From: Pimelobacter simplex
Lineage (GTDB): Bacteria; Actinomycetota; Actinomycetes; Propionibacteriales; Nocardioidaceae
Length of the DNA stretch: 64,000 nucleotides
Assembly (NCBI RefSeq): GCF_024662235.1
Contig: NZ_CP096276.1
Span: 2,232,001-2,296,000, forward strand
Reading direction: 5' to 3'
Made by a program: the position numbers and the translations under genes. The notes beneath the pieces were generated by a model, which saw nothing but the letters and a program-made list of their open reading frames with translations, was not told where the DNA came from and made no database searches. Shown here piece by piece: positions 42,481-51,164 of this stretch (within the stretch, counting starts at the first letter, position 1; each line of letters begins with the position of its first letter).

Positions 42481-42501
42481 TTCAAACCCAGTATCGCCCA
42501 C
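42481..42501 (+). other. Right attachment site (21-bp tRNA 3' end)
   Basis: The bases TTCAAACCCA through ATCGCCCAC repeat 10339-10359 exactly and in the same orientation. Left of them the sequence no longer matches the tRNA, and right of them follow AGAAAGCC and a tRNA-type terminator. This is best read as the displaced 3' end of the host tRNA, marking the right border of the integrated element. Confidence 0.75.
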
Positions 42502-42509
42502 AGAAAGCC

Positions 42510-42542
42510 AGCCCCGGACCAGCGGAAACGCGGTTCGGGGCT
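42510..42542 (+). terminator. Host terminator downstream of the attachment site
   Basis: AGCCCCG (42510-42516) pairs with CGGGGCT (42536-42542), and the stem extends inward by four further pairs including one G-T. GTTTCGCGTTT follows. It is the expected terminator of the original tRNA gene. Confidence 0.6.
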
Positions 42543-42579
42543 GTTTCGCGTTTCAGCCGTCCCCCTAGGCTCCCTAGAC

Positions 42580-42984
42580 ATGCGATCCCGGCTCGACCTT
42601 GCGCAGGCGCTCCTGGAGGGCGCGTCGACCGCGGCGTGGATCGCCGTCCCCGACTACGCCGCCACCAAGGGACGCCGTCGTACCGCCAAGGCGGTGATCC
42701 TCGCGGCGACGGTCGCGGGCGCCGTCGTCACCGAGTCGCTGCGCCCCGAGGAACCGTCCCCCGAGGACCAGCCGCCCGAGGAGGCCGTCCCGGCCTCGCC
42801 GGGCCGCAGGTCACTCGTCGTCTCGGCAGCGCTCCTCGCCGCGAGCAGTCCGTTCCTCTTCAACCGCGGGGTCGACCGCGGAGCCGCCTGGCTGCACCGG
42901 CGCGGCGTCCAGCGACCGCGGACCGTCATCGGCCTGGCGGCCGGGACCGTGACGGCCCTGGGCAGCCTCACCACCGATCGCTGA
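42580..42984 (+). CDS. Hypothetical membrane-associated protein
   Basis: The 134-residue protein starts at ATG 42580. It has hydrophobic segments at about 39-50 (VILAATVAGAVV) and 80-95 (LVVSAALLAASSPFLF), an acidic Pro/Glu-rich loop between them, and a last helix (VIGLAAGTVTALG). No family is recognised. It is the first chromosomal gene right of the mobile element and runs directly (5 bp gap) into the N-acetyltransferase gene, so the two are probably co-transcribed. Confidence 0.6.
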   Translation: MRSRLDLAQALLEGASTAAWIAVPDYAATKGRRRTAKAVILAATVAGAVVTESLRPEEPSPEDQPPEEAVPASPGRRSLVVSAALLAASSPFLFNRGVDRGAAWLHRRGVQRPRTVIGLAAGTVTALGSLTTDR

Positions 42985-42989
42985 CGCCC

Positions 42990-43883
42990 ATGTCCCTCGC
43001 GCCGCTCGACCACGACGTCCGGCAGGCCTACCTCGCCCGGCTCGGCGTCGAGCCCGAGCCACCGTCGCCCGGCGCGCTGCGCAGGCTCGTGCAGGCCCAC
43101 GCCGAGCGGGTGCCGTACGAGACCCTGTGGATCCAGGCGGGTGAGGGCTGGGGCATCGATCCGCACGACGCGGCGGCGCGCATCGCGCACCAGCAGCGGG
43201 GCGGCTACTGCTACCACCTCAACGGCGCGCTGGGCCTGCTCCTCACCGCCCTCGGGTACGACGTCCGCGCCCACGTCGGTGGCGTGCACGGCCCCGAGGG
43301 GCCGAGCGCCGCCGTCCGCGGCAACCACCTGGTGCTCACGGTCGCGGGGCTCCCGGACGAGGCTGCCCCCGACGGCACCTGGTACGTCGACGCGGGCCTC
43401 GGCGACGCCCTGCACTCCCCCGTCCCCCTGGTCGCCGGCGCCGTCACGCAGCCGCCCTTCGCGATGACCCTCGAGCAGACCGGCGCCGGCACCGAGGCCG
43501 CCGGGTGGCACCTGGTCCACGACTCCTCCGGCGGCTTCACCGGCATGTCCTGGACCGACGCCCTCGCGAGCACGGCGGACTTCGAGGCCCAGCACCAGCG
43601 GCTCTCGACGTCCCCGGAGTCCGGGTTCGTCCGGGTCGCGATGGCCGAGCGCCGCGACGCCACCGGCGTCGACGTCGTGCGCGGGCTGGTGCTGAGCCGG
43701 ATCGAGACGGGGAGCCGGAGCGACGAGCAGGTCACCGACCGCGCCACGTGGTTCGGGCTGCTCGCCGAGCGCTTCGCCCTCCCCCTGCGCGAGCTGGCCC
43801 CTGAGGGCCGCGACCGGCTGTGGGGGCACGTCCTCGCCGCGCACCGGCGCTGGGAGCAGCAGCAGGCCGCCCCGCGCCCCTGA
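42990..43883 (+). CDS. nat: Arylamine N-acetyltransferase family protein
   Basis: The 297-residue protein carries the NAT triad: Cys74 in RGGYCYHLNGA, His113 in GNHLVL and Asp134 in YVDAGLGD. The enzyme transfers an acetyl or other acyl group from CoA to aromatic amines or hydrazines; in actinomycetes relatives also act in lipid or ansamycin metabolism. The length is normal for the family (about 280). ATG 42990 follows the stop of the upstream membrane protein by 5 bp. A strong hairpin follows its stop. Confidence 0.9.
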   Translation: MSLAPLDHDVRQAYLARLGVEPEPPSPGALRRLVQAHAERVPYETLWIQAGEGWGIDPHDAAARIAHQQRGGYCYHLNGALGLLLTALGYDVRAHVGGVHGPEGPSAAVRGNHLVLTVAGLPDEAAPDGTWYVDAGLGDALHSPVPLVAGAVTQPPFAMTLEQTGAGTEAAGWHLVHDSSGGFTGMSWTDALASTADFEAQHQRLSTSPESGFVRVAMAERRDATGVDVVRGLVLSRIETGSRSDEQVTDRATWFGLLAERFALPLRELAPEGRDRLWGHVLAAHRRWEQQQAAPRP

Positions 43884-43900
43884 GGAGCCCCACGCAGACG

Positions 43901-43940
43901 TCCGCCCCACCGCGGGCGCGCTTTCCCGCGATGGGGCGGA
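43901..43940 (+). terminator. Strong hairpin terminator after nat
   Basis: TCCGCCCCA-C-CGCGGG (43901-43916) pairs with CCCGCG-A-TGGGGCGGA (43925-43940), a 16-position stem with one mismatch around an 8-base loop. It lies 18 bp after the NAT stop. No T-run is present, as is common for actinobacterial terminators. Confidence 0.65.
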
Positions 43941-44437
43941 CACCCGGACGTCTCCGGGTATGCCAGGTGCCGGTCGCTTCCGCGCAGCACCCGGCCATGG
44001 TCAGGCGGAGTGGGGACGCCTCACCATGCACGGCCCGGGACGCGCCGCAGGCGCGGGGCCGAGATCGGGGTGGGTTGGGGGGTGGTGGGGTCCGGGGACC
44101 GCGTGGGGGGACCGCCGTGCGGCGAGGGCCGCAGCAAGGGCATACGCAGACCCCCATGGTCGTCGGTAGCGCGATGCGGGCCGCCCGAGTCCGACCTGCG
44201 TCCTTCGGCCCAGCGTAGGCCGACGGGCACGTCGCCTGTCACCCTTTCCGCCAATGCTTTACCCGCTGGTCCGGACCGGCCGGAAATGGCGCGCGCCCCG
44301 TCCGGTCGAGACCGGGCGGGGCGCCGCCGCGCCCGGCGAGTGTGGGGTCCGTCGGGCGCGTGTGGTTGGGGAACCGCTGGCGAGGTTAGTAGGTCCGGGT
44401 GGTCCGCCGTGGCGAAATGGCGGAGATCATCCCGGGA
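43941..44437. other. About 500 bp without a supported gene
   Basis: This very GC-rich stretch has long accidental frames on both strands, but none has a start, codon pattern or motif of a real gene. No tRNA-like fold or repeat array was noticed. It separates the nat operon from a block of minus-strand genes. Confidence 0.4.
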
Positions 44438-44782
44438 TCACCCCGGCTGTCCCCCGGGCTCCGGCGAGGCGGGCGGTTCAGTCGCCCGCGGGTACGTCGT
44501 GGCGCGCGGCTCGTGCTGCGGAGCCGGCACCTGGGAGCGGCGGATCGCGACGAAGACGGCCGCGCCGACGGCGCCCAGGCCGGCGAGCAGCAGGAGCTTG
44601 CGGCGGCGGCCGTGACCGTGGCTGGGCAGGTGGTCGGTGACGGCGTCGGGCAGCCGGTCGACGACCGGCTCGGGGATGCGGTCGGCCAGCGCGTGCGCGG
44701 CGGACTCGATGGTGGGCGACACGGCGTCGACGAGGTCCCTCAGCTCGTCGGCCACGTGCTGCGCGGTGCTCGTGCGGGGCAT
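44438..44782 (-). CDS. Hypothetical single-span membrane protein
   Basis: ATG 44782 gives 114 residues: an amphipathic N-terminal helix region (VADELRDLVDAVSPTIESAA), a His/Arg-rich loop, one membrane segment (RKLLLLAGLGAVGAAVFVAI) and a Pro-rich C-terminal tail. Proteins of this outline are frequent and uncharacterised in Nocardioidaceae-type genomes. It forms no obvious operon with the zinc-ribbon gene 70 bp upstream. Confidence 0.7.
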   Translation of the reverse strand: MPRTSTAQHVADELRDLVDAVSPTIESAAHALADRIPEPVVDRLPDAVTDHLPSHGHGRRRKLLLLAGLGAVGAAVFVAIRRSQVPAPQHEPRATTYPRATEPPASPEPGGQPG

Positions 44783-44852
44783 GGTGCTCCTCCTCGGATC
44801 GGGTTCGGCACCGCAGTACCCGATCACCGCGGGGCCAACCCGGAGGGGACCT

Positions 44853-45032
44853 CTAGCCGCGGGGGCGGACGACGTCCGAGGAGCACTCGTGGCAGCGGAC
44901 CCGCAGCTCGCCGCGCTCGGGCGGCTCCCCCAGCCGGCGCCGGTGCCAGCGCGACTGCTCGGTACGCCGGAAGCACCGTGGGCACCAATCGTGGCGCACC
45001 CATGGTCCGTACAGTCCGAAGTCCTTCCCCAT
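44853..45032 (-). CDS. 59-residue zinc-ribbon protein
   Basis: The ATG at 45032 opens MGKDFGLYGPW and the frame carries CPRC at about 17-20 and CHEC at about 47-50, a classical treble-clef/zinc-ribbon pair, ending DVVRPRG. The frame is short, but two CxxC knuckles at normal spacing and a clean start argue for a real gene. Function unknown; it may bind nucleic acid or a partner protein. Confidence 0.6.
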   Translation of the reverse strand: MGKDFGLYGPWVRHDWCPRCFRRTEQSRWHRRRLGEPPERGELRVRCHECSSDVVRPRG

Positions 45033-45201
45033 GTCCGCAACCCTGCCGGACCAGACGTCGGATGTCGCGCCGCGGCACCCGCGCCCTGGCGTGTCGCGAC
45101 CAGGTCTGCACGATCGTCGCGGACCGGACTAGTCCGACCGGACCAGGCGCCGTGTCCAACGTCCCGGTCGGTCCCGGGGAGGGTCCCGGGTGAGCCGGGG
45201 A

Positions 45202-46317
45202 TCAGTCCTCGTCGGCGGCGAAGTCCTCGTTGTGGGTGCCGGGGCGGGGCGCCCAGGGCAGCTCCTTCGCCGGCCGTACGACGACCAGCCGGTCGCCGCG
45301 CGCCAGCAGGGTCACCACGGGGTCGAAGTACCGGTAGACCTTGTCGTCGCGGACCACGGCGATGACCTGGTCGGGCAGCGACTGGGGCGGGCGGCCGACC
45401 TCGTTGACGAGGAGCTCGCGCTCGGCGACCTCGAGGCCCTCGCCGTAGGTCAGCAGGTCCTCCATCACGCTGCCGAGCGTCGGCGAGAGCGTGGACAGGC
45501 CCAGGAGCCGGCCGACGGCGTCGGAGGAGGTGATCACCGAGTCGGCGCCGGACTGGCGCATCAGCGGGGCGTTCTCCTGCTCGCTGACGGCGGCCACGAT
45601 CCAGGCGTCGGGGTTGAGCTGGCGCACGGTGAGCGCGGCGAGCACGTTGGAGTCGTCGCGGCCCGTCGTGATGATCACCTGGTCGGCCTCCGCGACCCCG
45701 GCCCGGGTGAGCACGCCGCGGCGGGTGGCGTCGCCGGTGACCACGGCGAGCTGGTCGGCGTGGGCGTCGGCGAGCGCGACCGGGCTCGGGTCGACGACGA
45801 CCACCTGCTCCCGGTTGAGGCCGTTGTTGACCAGGGTCTCGACCGCGCTGCGGCCCTTGGTCCCGTAGCCGATCACGACGACGTGGTGTCCCATGTTCTT
45901 CCTCCAGCGGGTGATCCGGAACATCTCGCGGCCCCGTTGGGCGAGCACCTCGAGGGTGGTGCCGATCAACAGCACCAGGAACGCGATGCGGGCAGGGGTG
46001 ATGATGAAGGCGTTGACCAGGCGGGCGCCGTCGCTGACGGGCGTCACGTCGCCGTAGCCGGTCGTGCTCAGCGTGACCGTCGTGTAGTAGATCGCGTCGA
46101 CGAGGGTGATCTCGCCGTTGGGGCTGGCCTCGGTGGCGACGTCGCCGCCGTCGCGGTAGCCGTGCCGGTCGAGGTAGACGAGCAGCACGGTGCCCACCAG
46201 GATGCCCAGCGCCATCAGCAGGCGGCGTCCCAGCTGCCACCACGGCGAGCGGGCTCGCTCGGGCAGGGCGACCTGTCCCGCCGAGCGGGTCTCCGCCGGT
46301 CGCGTCATGTCTGCCAC
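45202..46317 (-). CDS. Two-helix potassium channel with RCK (TrkA-N/TrkA-C) domains
   Basis: The 371-residue protein has TM1 at about 33-50, a pore helix with the selectivity filter TTGYGD at 85-90, and TM2 at about 101-125. The cytosolic RCK domain begins HHVVVIGYGTKGRSAVETL around 140, and a TrkA-C-like lobe follows (LVNEVGRPPQSLPDQVIAVVR). This is the MthK/Kch-like plan, a ligand-gated K+ channel in the plasma membrane. GTG 46317 was kept as start; ATG 46308 is also possible. It is read in the same direction as the YihY/BrkB gene 10 bp upstream. Confidence 0.9.
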   Translation of the reverse strand: MADMTRPAETRSAGQVALPERARSPWWQLGRRLLMALGILVGTVLLVYLDRHGYRDGGDVATEASPNGEITLVDAIYYTTVTLSTTGYGDVTPVSDGARLVNAFIITPARIAFLVLLIGTTLEVLAQRGREMFRITRWRKNMGHHVVVIGYGTKGRSAVETLVNNGLNREQVVVVDPSPVALADAHADQLAVVTGDATRRGVLTRAGVAEADQVIITTGRDDSNVLAALTVRQLNPDAWIVAAVSEQENAPLMRQSGADSVITSSDAVGRLLGLSTLSPTLGSVMEDLLTYGEGLEVAERELLVNEVGRPPQSLPDQVIAVVRDDKVYRYFDPVVTLLARGDRLVVVRPAKELPWAPRPGTHNEDFAADED

Positions 46318-46327
46318 GGCGGCGAAC

Positions 46328-47284
46328 CTACTCCACCGGAGCCGGGTTGCGGCGCAGCAGGCGGCTCATCAGCTCGCGTCGCGCTCGTTGGGTGGTCTCC
46401 TGCGGGAAGACCTCGTCGAAGGCCGCGTTGACGCCCGCGCCGATGAGCACCGCCAGCGCGGCGATGTAGAGCCAGACCAGGATGGCGATCGGCGCGGCCA
46501 GCGGCCCGTAGATCGAGTGCGAGTCCTGGGCGGTCACGGTGAGCACCCAGCGCAGGAGGTACGAGCCGAGCACCCAGCTCACCAGCGAGAACGTCGCGCC
46601 CGGCAGGTTGAAGCTCCAGCCGGTCCGTACCGGCACCGACACGTGGTAGAGCGTGGCCAGGAAGCAGATGCAGATCACCACGACCAGCGGCCAGTAGAAG
46701 GTCATCAGGAACTCGGCCCGGTTGGGCAGCCAGGTGCGGACGAGCTTGGGTCCGGCGACCACCAGCGGCAGCGTGATCGCGCCCGTGACGACGGCCATGA
46801 TGTAGAGCAGGAACGACAGCGCCCGGGTCTTCACGATCCCCCGGTGCCCGCCGAGCCCGTGCATGATCGTGATGGTGTCGACGAAGACGTTGAGCGCCCG
46901 CGAGCCCGACCACAGGGCGAGCACGAAGCCCAGCGAGATCACGTCGAAGCGGCCGCCGTCGAGCACATCGTTCATGGTCGGCTTGATGACGTTGTTGACG
47001 GCCGTGTCGGTGAGGAAGCGGGAGAACAGCTCGAGCACCGCACGTCGTACCTCGTCGACCTGGGCGGCGGTGAAGTGCTCGGTGACGTAGCCGACGCCGC
47101 CGGCGAGCGCGAAGATCAGCGGCGGCACGGAGACGACGGCGAAGAACGCGCCCTCGGCGGCGAGGCCGGTGACGCGGTACTTGAGGCAGGAGCGGACCGT
47201 CGTGACGATGAGCCGCCACAGCAGGTGGGCGGCGCGACGGAGCCACGACGTGCCCGGGTCACCGGTCCCGGGAGCGTCTGCCAT
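46328..47284 (-). CDS. YihY/BrkB family membrane protein
   Basis: ATG 47284 gives 318 residues with about six membrane segments and the YihY/virulence factor BrkB pattern: a first helix after LKYRVTGLAAEGAFFAVVSVPPLIFA, FVLALWSGSRALNVFVDTI, and GPLAAPIAILVWLYIAALAVLIGAGVNA near the end. The family's molecular role is not settled (the old RNase BN annotation is wrong). The C-terminal tail is short and basic. It is likely co-transcribed with the K+ channel downstream. Confidence 0.88.
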   Translation of the reverse strand: MADAPGTGDPGTSWLRRAAHLLWRLIVTTVRSCLKYRVTGLAAEGAFFAVVSVPPLIFALAGGVGYVTEHFTAAQVDEVRRAVLELFSRFLTDTAVNNVIKPTMNDVLDGGRFDVISLGFVLALWSGSRALNVFVDTITIMHGLGGHRGIVKTRALSFLLYIMAVVTGAITLPLVVAGPKLVRTWLPNRAEFLMTFYWPLVVVICICFLATLYHVSVPVRTGWSFNLPGATFSLVSWVLGSYLLRWVLTVTAQDSHSIYGPLAAPIAILVWLYIAALAVLIGAGVNAAFDEVFPQETTQRARRELMSRLLRRNPAPVE

Positions 47285-47325
47285 GGGCAGCACGCTATCC
47301 GTAGGGGCCGGTGACCCGGGGAACC

Positions 47326-48723
47326 TCAGCGTGAGGCGCCGCTCACCGCGAGCTCGGGCTCGGCTCCGGGTCCGGCGTCGGCGGACTCCGGTCCGGTCTC
47401 CTCGGGCCCGGCGTGCTCGTCGACCATCGTCGTCTCGTCGAACGGCTCCGCGCCGGACAGGACCCGGTCGAGGCGGTCGCGGTCGAGGCTGCCGGTCCAG
47501 TGGCCGACCAGGACCGTGCCCACGGCGTTGCCGGCGAAGTTGGTCAGCGCGCGGGCCTCGGACATGAACCGGTCGATGCCGACGATGAGGCCGACGCCGT
47601 CGACCAGCTCGGGCCGGTGCGACTGGAGACCGCCGGCCAGGACGGCCATGCCGGAGCCGGTGACGCCGGCGGCGCCCTTGGCGGCGATCATCATGAACAG
47701 CAGCAGCGAGATCTGCTCACCGATGGCGAGCGGGCTGCCGACCGCCTCGGCGATGAAGATCGAGGCCATGGTCAGGTAGATGGCGGTGCCGTCGAGGTTG
47801 AACGAGTACCCGGTCGGTACGACGACGCCCACGGTCGTCTTGTCCACACCGGCGTGCTCCAGCTTGGCGATCACCCGGGGCAGCGCCGACTCCGACGAGG
47901 ACGTCGCCAGGATGAGCAGGAACTCGCGGCCGAGGTAGCGCAGCAGCGCGAAGATGTTGATGCCCGTCGCCAGCTTGAGCAGCAGGCCGAGCACGACCAC
48001 CACGAACAGCAGGCACGTGATGTAGAAGCCGATCATCAGCACGGCCAGGCTCTTGAGCGCGTCGACCCCGCCCTGCCCGGTGACCGCGGCCATCGCGCCG
48101 AACGCACCGACCGGGGCGGCCCACATGATCATGGCGAGCAGGCGGAACACGAGGCGCTGGAGGTGCCCGACGACGGTGAGCACCGGCGTACCGAGCGTGC
48201 CCATCCGCTGGAGCGCGAAGCCCACGAGCAGCGCCACGAACAGCGTCTGGAGCACGCTGCCGCTGGTGAACGCACTGAAGAGCGAGGTCGGGATGATCCC
48301 CAGCAGGAACGCCGTCGTGTCCGCATGTCCCTCGGCCGCCTTGGCCTGGGCGGTCGCGGCCGCCTGCTCGGTGATGTGCAGGCCGTCGCCGGGGTGGAGC
48401 AGGTTGCCGACCACCATGCCGATGGTCAGCGCGACCGTCGACATCACCATGAAGTAGACGAGCGCCATGCCGCCGACCCGGCCGACCTTGGCCGCGCTGG
48501 CGACGGAGCCGACGCCGAGGACGATCGTGCAGAAGATGATCGGCTGGATCATCATCTTGATCAGGTTCACGAAGCCCTCGCCGAGCGGCTTCAGCTCGAC
48601 GGCGAAGCCCGGGAAGAGCAGGCCGGTGGCGATGCCGAGCAGCACCGCGCCGATCACCGCGAGGTACAGGTAGTGCGTGCGGCTGGCGCGCTGGGCGGCG
48701 TCCGCTGTGCTGGTGGTGCCCAT
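47326..48723 (-). CDS. dctA: DctA-type dicarboxylate/amino acid:cation symporter
   Basis: The 465-residue carrier of the DAACS (SLC1-like) family has about eight helices with ATSSSESALPRVIAKLE (Ser-rich reentrant loop), PTGYSFNLDGTAIYLT and DRFMSEARALTNFAGNAVGT, the substrate- and cation-binding segments. Members take up C4-dicarboxylates or glutamate with protons or sodium. A long acidic C-terminal tail is present. It diverges from a DcuS/CitA-type two-component system across 121 bp, which is the classical arrangement for its induction by substrate. Confidence 0.92.
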   Translation of the reverse strand: MGTTSTADAAQRASRTHYLYLAVIGAVLLGIATGLLFPGFAVELKPLGEGFVNLIKMMIQPIIFCTIVLGVGSVASAAKVGRVGGMALVYFMVMSTVALTIGMVVGNLLHPGDGLHITEQAAATAQAKAAEGHADTTAFLLGIIPTSLFSAFTSGSVLQTLFVALLVGFALQRMGTLGTPVLTVVGHLQRLVFRLLAMIMWAAPVGAFGAMAAVTGQGGVDALKSLAVLMIGFYITCLLFVVVVLGLLLKLATGINIFALLRYLGREFLLILATSSSESALPRVIAKLEHAGVDKTTVGVVVPTGYSFNLDGTAIYLTMASIFIAEAVGSPLAIGEQISLLLFMMIAAKGAAGVTGSGMAVLAGGLQSHRPELVDGVGLIVGIDRFMSEARALTNFAGNAVGTVLVGHWTGSLDRDRLDRVLSGAEPFDETTMVDEHAGPEETGPESADAGPGAEPELAVSGASR

Positions 48724-48844
48724 GGTTCCTCCTGGTCCGGGCTGGGGTTCTCCGCAACTGTGCGACCGGAGGTGACGACCGTCACCGTTGTGTTCGTTGA
48801 GTTCGTGACCGGCGCCACAACGGCTCCCCCGCTCCGGCGGTGCC

Positions 48845-50458
48845 GTGGGCGACAATGAGGAGGTGCGCCTGCCTCGTCCGTTCCGCGACGCCCCGGTCGC
48901 GCGGCAGGTGCTGCTCCTCCAGGTCGGGCTGGTGCTGCTGCTCGTGGTGACCGGCATCCTCATGGCGTCGTACGACGCGCGCCGCGACTCGCGCAGCCGG
49001 GCGACCCAGCGCGCCGTGGCCGTGGCGCAGACGGTCGCGGACTCCCCCACCGTCCGGTCCGCGCTGCGCTCGGGCGACCCGACGTCGTCCCTGCAGCCCT
49101 GGACCGAGGAGGTCCGCCGCGACACCGACACCGACTTCGTCGTCGTGATGGGGCTCGACCGGACCCGCTTCACGCACACCGACCCGAGCCTGATCGGCGG
49201 CAAGTTCGTCGGCGACCTCGGCGACGCACCCCAGGGCGGCGTGTTCACCCAGCAGTACACCGGCTCGCTCGGGCCGTCGGTGCGCACCGTCGTCCCGGTG
49301 CGCGACGGCGGGAAGGTCGTCGCGCTCGTCTCGGTCGGCATCCGGGTCAGCGACATCGACCGCGGCCTGCGCCGCGACGTCACCGTGATCGGCCTGGTCG
49401 GCGGCGCGCTCCTGGTCGTCGCGCTCGCCGGTGCGTGGCTGGTGGGGCGCCGGGTGCACCGGGTCACCCACGGCATGGGCGAGGACGAGCTGGCCCGGAT
49501 GTACGAGTACTACTCCGCGGTGCTCCACTCGGTGCGCGAGGGCCTGCTGCTCCTCGACGGCGCCGGGCGCGTGCAGCTGGTCAACGACGAGGCGCGCCGG
49601 CTGCTCGCCCTCCCCGAGGACGTCGTCGGCACCGCGATCGAGGACCTCGGGCTCGCGCCCGGACTGGTCGCCGCCGCCCGCGGGCGCACGGCGGAGTCCG
49701 ACGACCTCTACCTGGCCGACGAGCGGATCCTCGTCGTCTCCTCGGCGCCCGCGCGCTGGGAGGGACGCGACGTCGGCTCCGTGGTCACCCTGCGCGACCA
49801 CACCGAGCTGCGGTCGGTGACCGGCGAGCTCGAGGTGGTCCGCCGGCTCACCGAGTCCCTGCGCTCGCAGAACCACGAGTCGGCCAACCGGCTGCACACG
49901 GTGGTGTCCCTGATCGAGATGGGCCGGCCCGACGACGCGGTCGCCTTCGCCACCGACGAGCTCCACGTCGCGCAGCTGCTCACCGACCGGGTGGTCGGCG
50001 CGGTCGACGACCCGGTCGTCGCGGCGCTGCTGCTCGGCAAGTCCGCCGAGGCCGCGGAGCGCGGCATCGACCTGCGGATCACCGGTGAGCTGCCCCCCGG
50101 CAGCGGGATCGCGCCGCGCGACCTCGTCACGGTGCTCGGCAACCTGGTCGACAACGCCTTCGACGCCGTCGCGGCCGCCGAGCCGCGCCGGGTCGACGTC
50201 CGGCTCTCCGGCGACGAGGACGGGGCGGGCCTCGCCGTCCGGGTCGGCGACAGCGGTCCCGGCCTCGACGAGACGGCGACCGCGCGGGTCCTCGACCGGG
50301 GCTGGACGACGAAGGCCGCGCCCGGCACCGGCCGCGGCCTCGGCCTGGCGCTCGTGGGCCAGGTCGCCCGCCGCCACGGCGGCGAGGTCACCATCGGCCG
50401 CTCGGCGCTCGGCGGCGCGGAGTTCACCGTGACCCTGCGGACCGAGGCCGGGCGATGA
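48845..50458 (+). CDS. CitA/DcuS-type sensor histidine kinase
   Basis: The 537-residue kinase has TM1 at about 20-40 (QVLLLQVGLVLLLVVTGI), an extracytoplasmic PDC/Cache sensor (about 45-175), TM2 (about 183-202) and a PAS domain (VLHSVREGLLLLDGAGRVQLVN). The SpoOB-type dimerisation segment SLRSQNHESANRLHTVVSLIEMG holds the phospho-His, and an HATPase domain follows (NLVDNAFDAV, GDSGPGL, GRGLGLALV). Family members sense citrate or C4-dicarboxylates. It overlaps the response regulator by 4 bp. Start GTG 48845 is uncertain; GTG 48863 is also possible. Confidence 0.9.
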   Translation: MGDNEEVRLPRPFRDAPVARQVLLLQVGLVLLLVVTGILMASYDARRDSRSRATQRAVAVAQTVADSPTVRSALRSGDPTSSLQPWTEEVRRDTDTDFVVVMGLDRTRFTHTDPSLIGGKFVGDLGDAPQGGVFTQQYTGSLGPSVRTVVPVRDGGKVVALVSVGIRVSDIDRGLRRDVTVIGLVGGALLVVALAGAWLVGRRVHRVTHGMGEDELARMYEYYSAVLHSVREGLLLLDGAGRVQLVNDEARRLLALPEDVVGTAIEDLGLAPGLVAAARGRTAESDDLYLADERILVVSSAPARWEGRDVGSVVTLRDHTELRSVTGELEVVRRLTESLRSQNHESANRLHTVVSLIEMGRPDDAVAFATDELHVAQLLTDRVVGAVDDPVVAALLLGKSAEAAERGIDLRITGELPPGSGIAPRDLVTVLGNLVDNAFDAVAAAEPRRVDVRLSGDEDGAGLAVRVGDSGPGLDETATARVLDRGWTTKAAPGTGRGLGLALVGQVARRHGGEVTIGRSALGGAEFTVTLRTEAGR

Positions 50459-51147
50459 CCGTCCGGGTGCTCGTCGTCGAGGACGAGGCACTGGCCGCCG
50501 AGGCTCACGCGTCGTACGTCGACCGGGTCGACGGGTTCATCCTGGCAGGCGTCGCCCGCTCGGCGCGCGAGGCGGCCCGGGCGCTCGACAGCGCCCGCGA
50601 GGAGGGCGCGCCGATCGACCTGGTGCTGCTCGACCTCAACCTGCCCGACGGGCACGGCCTCGGCCTGCTCGCCGGGCTGCGCAGCGCGGGTCACCACTGC
50701 GACGTGATCGCGGTGACCGCGGCACGCGACACCCAGGTCGTGCGCCAGGCGGTGGGCCAGGGCGTCGCGCTCTACCTGCTCAAGCCGTTCACGTTCGCGA
50801 GCTTCCGCGCCAAGCTCGAGCAGTACGCCGACTACCGCGCCCAGCTCGCGGCGGCTCCCGCCGAGGTGGTCCAGGACGAGGTGGACCGGCTGCTCGGCTC
50901 GCTGCGTCCCACCGCGGCCGGGCCGCTGCCCAAGGGGATGAGCGCCGAGACGCTGCGCGCGGTCACCGCCGCGCTGCGCGAGTCCTCCGCCGACCTGTCG
51001 GCCTCGGAGGTCGCCGAGGCGATCGGGAGCTCGCGGGTCACCGCGCGGCGCTACCTGGAGCACCTCGCAGACCAGGGCCTGGCCGACCGCCGGGCCCGCT
51101 ATCGCGGGGTCGGCGGCCGGCCGGAGGTGGCCTACACCTGGCGCTGA
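50455..51147 (+). CDS. CitB/DcuR-type response regulator
   Basis: The 230-residue protein has an intact receiver (VEDEALAAEAHA acid pocket, LVLLDLNLPDG with phospho-Asp, AVTAA, and LLKPF with the Lys). The C-terminal helix-turn-helix (SASEVAEAIGSSRVTARRYLEHLAD) ends GGRPEVAYTWR, as in CitB-family regulators. It should activate the divergent dicarboxylate carrier gene in response to the kinase. It converges with glyA, with 17 bp between the stops. Confidence 0.92.
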   Translation: MTVRVLVVEDEALAAEAHASYVDRVDGFILAGVARSAREAARALDSAREEGAPIDLVLLDLNLPDGHGLGLLAGLRSAGHHCDVIAVTAARDTQVVRQAVGQGVALYLLKPFTFASFRAKLEQYADYRAQLAAAPAEVVQDEVDRLLGSLRPTAAGPLPKGMSAETLRAVTAALRESSADLSASEVAEAIGSSRVTARRYLEHLADQGLADRRARYRGVGGRPEVAYTWR

Positions 51148-51164
51148 GCGCCGGGTGCGGAGGC

